Assembly (NCBI RefSeq): GCF_014644295.1
Contig: NZ_BMKK01000025.1
Span: forward strand, 1-37,580
Direction of reading: 5' to 3'
DNA length: 37,580 nt
From: Emticicia aquatilis
GTDB taxonomy: Bacteria; Bacteroidota; Bacteroidia; Cytophagales; Spirosomataceae
The position numbers and the translations under genes were made by a program. How positions within the stretch are numbered: position 1 is the first letter of the stretch; each line of letters begins with the position of its first letter. Positions 35,301 to 37,580 of this stretch are shown in pieces. The notes beneath the pieces are model-generated. The model ran no database searches and was not told the DNA's origin. It saw nothing but the letters and a program-made list of their open reading frames with translations.

Positions 35301-37430
35301 ACGGCTAATCTTAAAATGACTTTGCATGGGCAAGCTCCGTGGGTTGTAAGATATTATGACGGTAGCCAATCAAGAGTCGTTAATGTTACTTCAAGTCCGT
35401 ATATTTTGCAAGTAACACCTAACCAAAATAAAATGTATTATATATCAAGTGTTAGTAATTCTTGTGGGGATGGTTATGGAAGTGGTAATGTAATTGTAAA
35501 TATTGATAATTCAACTTCAATTATACTAAATACCCCGAATAGCACAAATATTTGTGCTGGAGGTACTATCGACGTACCATATACTACTGTAGGAACATGG
35601 ACAAATGAAAGAAGTATAAACATTGAATTAATAGATGTTAATGGAAACTACGTTTCAGGAAGTAGTATATATACTGCCTTTACTAACCCTATTCGATATT
35701 CCCTCCCTTCTTCTTTAACGCTCAATGGTACGTATAGAGTTAGAGTTCGCCCCAATTTGCCATATATGAGCAATTATACCGTAAGCTCTTATACATTAAC
35801 GGTAACAAATACAGGTTGTCTCCCTTCTGCCGTTATTTACCTTGGAACATCCAATAATACCAACTCTAATTCAAATAATATTTGTGGTAATGCTCCTTTG
35901 TTTGCTTCACCAAGTGCAAATGGAAATTTATATAGGTGGTATAGAGATGGTAATTTGGTTTATACTTCAACTGGTTCGTCAAGTTATTATACCTCAATAA
36001 GTGGTAATTACAGTGTCATTATATCTAATTCATCAACAGGATATAACTCCACATCATTAAATTACCCTATTACAATAAATATGGAATCTGCTGGTTTTTC
36101 TGGCAACCCAGTACTATGTGATGGTGAGTCTGCAATAACGCTATCTGGATATCCTACTTCGGGAAATTATGAATGGTTCTATTCTCCGACCGGTACAGGT
36201 TTCAGCAAAGTAGTTGGTCAAAGTTCATCAAATTTAACAACCTCCAATCCAGGTATATATTATTTTACTGTTAACAGTGGAAGCTGTCAATCAATCTCAA
36301 GTACTTATCGGACTTGTCCAATACTATTAAACTACTCTTCAGCCACCGTTTGCCAACAGAGTGGCTTGTCAATTACTTTTAGCTCATATTTATATCTATC
36401 AACAGTAAAATATACTTTACAATTGATTAATGCTAATAACCAAGTCATTGTAAATGATAATTTAGCCTCAGTTATGGGCTCAACATCAATGTCAACCTAT
36501 GCTTTATATTTTAATTTACCAAGTACAGTTGGAGCGGGTACATACAAATTAAGAGTAGTGTCTGATATACCGAATTACACATCAACAAGTGTAGGAATTC
36601 TTACTGTAAATTCTTCTATATCATCTGTTGCACCTACGCTTGCGGCAAATCCGAGTACAATTACCTCAACCCCTCAGAACGTTACTCTTACTGCCACTGG
36701 TTGTAGTGGAACGGTATTTTGGTCAAATAACGTTCAGGGAAGTACACAAATAGTGAGTGTACAAAACTCAACAACATTCACGGCTTATTGTAGCGTGAAT
36801 AATTGTAATAGTTCATTGTCAAGTGTATTAGTTACTCTTGATTGTGACCCACTTGAGCCGAATAATACTTATTCAACACCAACTGTGATTACTAATAACT
36901 CGTATCAAAGTGCTGATTTATGTTTTGATAGCGGACTTGATAAAGATTATTTCGCTTGGATTTATAATGGAAAGATATATTACATTTTGGTACGGCCGTT
37001 TAGTAACTCCAGTATAGGAAAATATAAACTGTTTGTATCTATGAATAATGGTATTTTGACAATGGAAACGAAAGCCATAGCAGGTGGTTCGAATTTAGAT
37101 ACTTATATTATTTTATATGATTCCAATGGAACAAGTGAATTAAGTTACGATGATGATTCTGGAGATGGCAATTTCTCTTTATTAAATTATACATTACCTA
37201 CAAATCCATGTCCTTCAAGTTTAGAATTATACTCATCGTTGTTTGATGTATTGAGTGGGCAGAATACAACACCCAAAGCCGTACTAATTACAGCTGCTAA
37301 TAAGCTAAACGATAGTTCAAATTCCAATTATCGAGCAGAAAAAGCTATTATGTTAAACCCTGGTTTTGAAACAAAGTATTCATCGTCTGGTACTTTTAAA
37401 GCCGAAATAAAGGGTTGTAGTGATAGCTAA
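32394..37430 (+). CDS. Large secreted Ig/PKD-like repeat protein with PPC domain and Gly-Cys C-terminal tail
   Basis: 1678 aa from ATG 32394. Signal peptide at residues 1-18 (TLLLLFLSIVTFA then Q). After ~125 residues come three long units of about 360 aa, starting near residues 146, 506 and 866. Each has VICGTNTT..., YTWxYSxS, TVGQPxQLK, a WTINYYDGS segment, PYTTVGTWTNERxIxLEL and FQWYLNGSxI, that is, a tandem block of four or so Ig-like folds. A partial fourth unit begins near 1235. Residues ~1483-1603 form a PPC domain (LEPNNTYSTPT, DKDYFAW, YDDDSGDGNFSLLNYTLP). The end (MLNPGFETKYSSSGTFKAEIKGCSDS) matches the tail of the giant protein at 8853-18692. Likely a surface protein; ligand unknown. 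A terminator follows. Confidence 0.92.
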   Translation: MKYTTLLLLFLSIVTFAQVNLNPSITTNSENNSLCNQKEIILSVSIKNSDYTYSWYRDDIAITFSNTPFYTANKGGKYYVKVTGKDFEQKSDEIFINDCEIHLQKNSDIEDHKEQSFESKQKELLTNFNTVSKNYTIKLAQGLPQLVSTNPVICGSNTSTTLSVTNTDPSYTYTWLYSTSSSGNFSTIPNQTSSTYTTSTVGYYKVFISDGNGNITIGPLYVSNTPYGIISDSSNNPFGTINTTVGQPVQLKFTLFGTGPWTINYYDGSSSKSVVTTTTPFFLTVSPTQNRSYYISYVSNNNCGTGYSGNSGLVRVVVDATTAINLTTPTTTTVCPGGTIEIPYTTVGTWTNERKIYLELTNSSGTSTYASYGYYASNSMFFTIPSYISSGSYKIKANVDLPSISLPTISTYTINVSGSICSPTAYITVGASNFGCSNVSLYANPSSSDYTFQWYLNGSLISGATNYYYNATQTGNYTVRVSKSSTGFSSTSAMQSVVVTPFQSKITSNNPALCGTNTTATLNASPTGVGFTYQWFKLSSVGNLEPIDGAVQQSYTTNVSGQYYVNINNGSCSNTSNSYYVGTGPVAIISDMNDEKYTDVNTTVGQPAQLKVSLYGGNSWTFTYNDGSNARIISTNTSPFILTLSPEQNRRYSISNVTSNCSNNSGYTTGYNNIIIDPSTALNLTTPGSTTACSGGSISIPYTTIGTWTSERNIALELVDVNGSFSTYSYISGFATNPMVFPIPESLPIGTYKIRAYNTLPFIANSTLSSYSINVNSTGCSTSAIFTVNYTNVSCTSVYLTAYPYSSSNAYSYQWYLNGNIIPNQTGRNFTATQTGNYSVRVTRASSNYDQTTSQQTITITGFTASITSPNSVICGTNTTAILNASSGGVGATYQWFYSASMNSLIPIDGTTGQSYTATAVGYYRVLVKQSSSNCESLSSTFYVGNTPYGVLGDQNDNSTATINISSGQTANLKMTLHGQAPWVVRYYDGSQSRVVNVTSSPYILQVTPNQNKMYYISSVSNSCGDGYGSGNVIVNIDNSTSIILNTPNSTNICAGGTIDVPYTTVGTWTNERSINIELIDVNGNYVSGSSIYTAFTNPIRYSLPSSLTLNGTYRVRVRPNLPYMSNYTVSSYTLTVTNTGCLPSAVIYLGTSNNTNSNSNNICGNAPLFASPSANGNLYRWYRDGNLVYTSTGSSSYYTSISGNYSVIISNSSTGYNSTSLNYPITINMESAGFSGNPVLCDGESAITLSGYPTSGNYEWFYSPTGTGFSKVVGQSSSNLTTSNPGIYYFTVNSGSCQSISSTYRTCPILLNYSSATVCQQSGLSITFSSYLYLSTVKYTLQLINANNQVIVNDNLASVMGSTSMSTYALYFNLPSTVGAGTYKLRVVSDIPNYTSTSVGILTVNSSISSVAPTLAANPSTITSTPQNVTLTATGCSGTVFWSNNVQGSTQIVSVQNSTTFTAYCSVNNCNSSLSSVLVTLDCDPLEPNNTYSTPTVITNNSYQSADLCFDSGLDKDYFAWIYNGKIYYILVRPFSNSSIGKYKLFVSMNNGILTMETKAIAGGSNLDTYIILYDSNGTSELSYDDDSGDGNFSLLNYTLPTNPCPSSLELYSSLFDVLSGQNTTPKAVLITAANKLNDSSNSNYRAEKAIMLNPGFETKYSSSGTFKAEIKGCSDS
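32828..36090 (+). repeat. Three ~1.08-kb tandem coding units in the 1678-aa protein gene
   Basis: Starts at about 32828, 33910 and 34990. The encoded units align over their whole ~360 aa but differ at most positions, so this duplication is much older than the 234-bp arrays elsewhere in the window. Confidence 0.8.
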
Positions 37431-37450
37431 TTCTGATACAAGGTATTTTG

Positions 37451-37484
37451 AAAGACACCATAAAATTGTATGGTGTCTTTTTTT
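37451..37484 (+). terminator. Rho-independent terminator of the 1678-aa protein gene
   Basis: Stem AAAGACACCAT/ATGGTGTCTTT (37451-37461 with 37470-37480), 8-nt loop, followed by a T-run, 20 bp past the stop. Confidence 0.88.
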
Positions 37485-37540
37485 ATTTATTCTCTAATTT
37501 TGATTTATACTTGGTAGTTATAAAAATGTAATGCTATTCT

Positions 37541-37548
37541 TACCTTTG
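37541..37548 (+). promoter_or_regulatory. -7 box before a gene that leaves the window
   Basis: TACCTTTG matches TAnnTTTG and is followed by GC. An ATG at 37566 (AAGAAAAAGAG upstream) could start a gene of which only five codons are inside the window, too few to identify. Confidence 0.45.
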
Positions 37549-37580
37549 CAAGAAAAAGAGCAAAAATGAGATGCCTTCAT

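Overview
The window looks like a chromosome segment of a member of the Bacteroidota, most likely order Cytophagales. The evidence is low GC, TAnnTTTG-type -7 promoter boxes, few Shine-Dalgarno sites, a housekeeping block (sigma-54 activator, lptE, TPR protein, secG) typical of this phylum, and giant secreted proteins built from Ig/PKD-like repeats that end in a short Gly-Cys tail. No rRNA, tRNA, transposase or CRISPR array is visible.

Layout. (1) Positions 1-18692, minus strand: two giant paralogous surface-protein genes in tandem. The first runs off the left edge (at least 2871 codons); the second is complete (3279 aa). Their C-terminal halves are near-identical at the DNA level and carry arrays of a 234-bp (78-aa), four-cysteine Ig-like repeat, organised partly as a 468-bp two-type unit. 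Their N-termini (BNR-like propeller versus Calx-beta modules) and one internal cassette (propeller-like versus glycine-rich ALK/LTK-type) differ. (2) 18867-25915: a compact accessory cluster with two tandem phage-tail-collar (MdpB-like) proteins, two copies of an unrecognised family (one HEAGH, the other YEAGH), a decayed and an intact Asp/Asn beta-hydroxylase, a sulfotransferase, a PhyH-type dioxygenase, a formyltransferase-like protein and an APS kinase. (3) 26001-30690, minus strand: secG, a TPR protein, lptE, a sigma-54 activator and miaB. (4) 30942-32258, plus strand: a GntP-family permease. (5) 32394-37430, plus strand: a third large secreted repeat protein with three ~360-aa units, a PPC domain and the same Gly-Cys C-terminus.

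How the genes may work together: CysC makes PAPS, which is the donor for the sulfotransferase. That enzyme overlaps genes for two probable iron/2-oxoglutarate oxygenases and lies beside the tail-collar and HEAGH genes, so the cluster reads as a modification pathway acting on a peptide, protein or small molecule. This link is inference. The giant proteins look like modular adhesin or matrix proteins that evolve by repeat expansion and cassette replacement.
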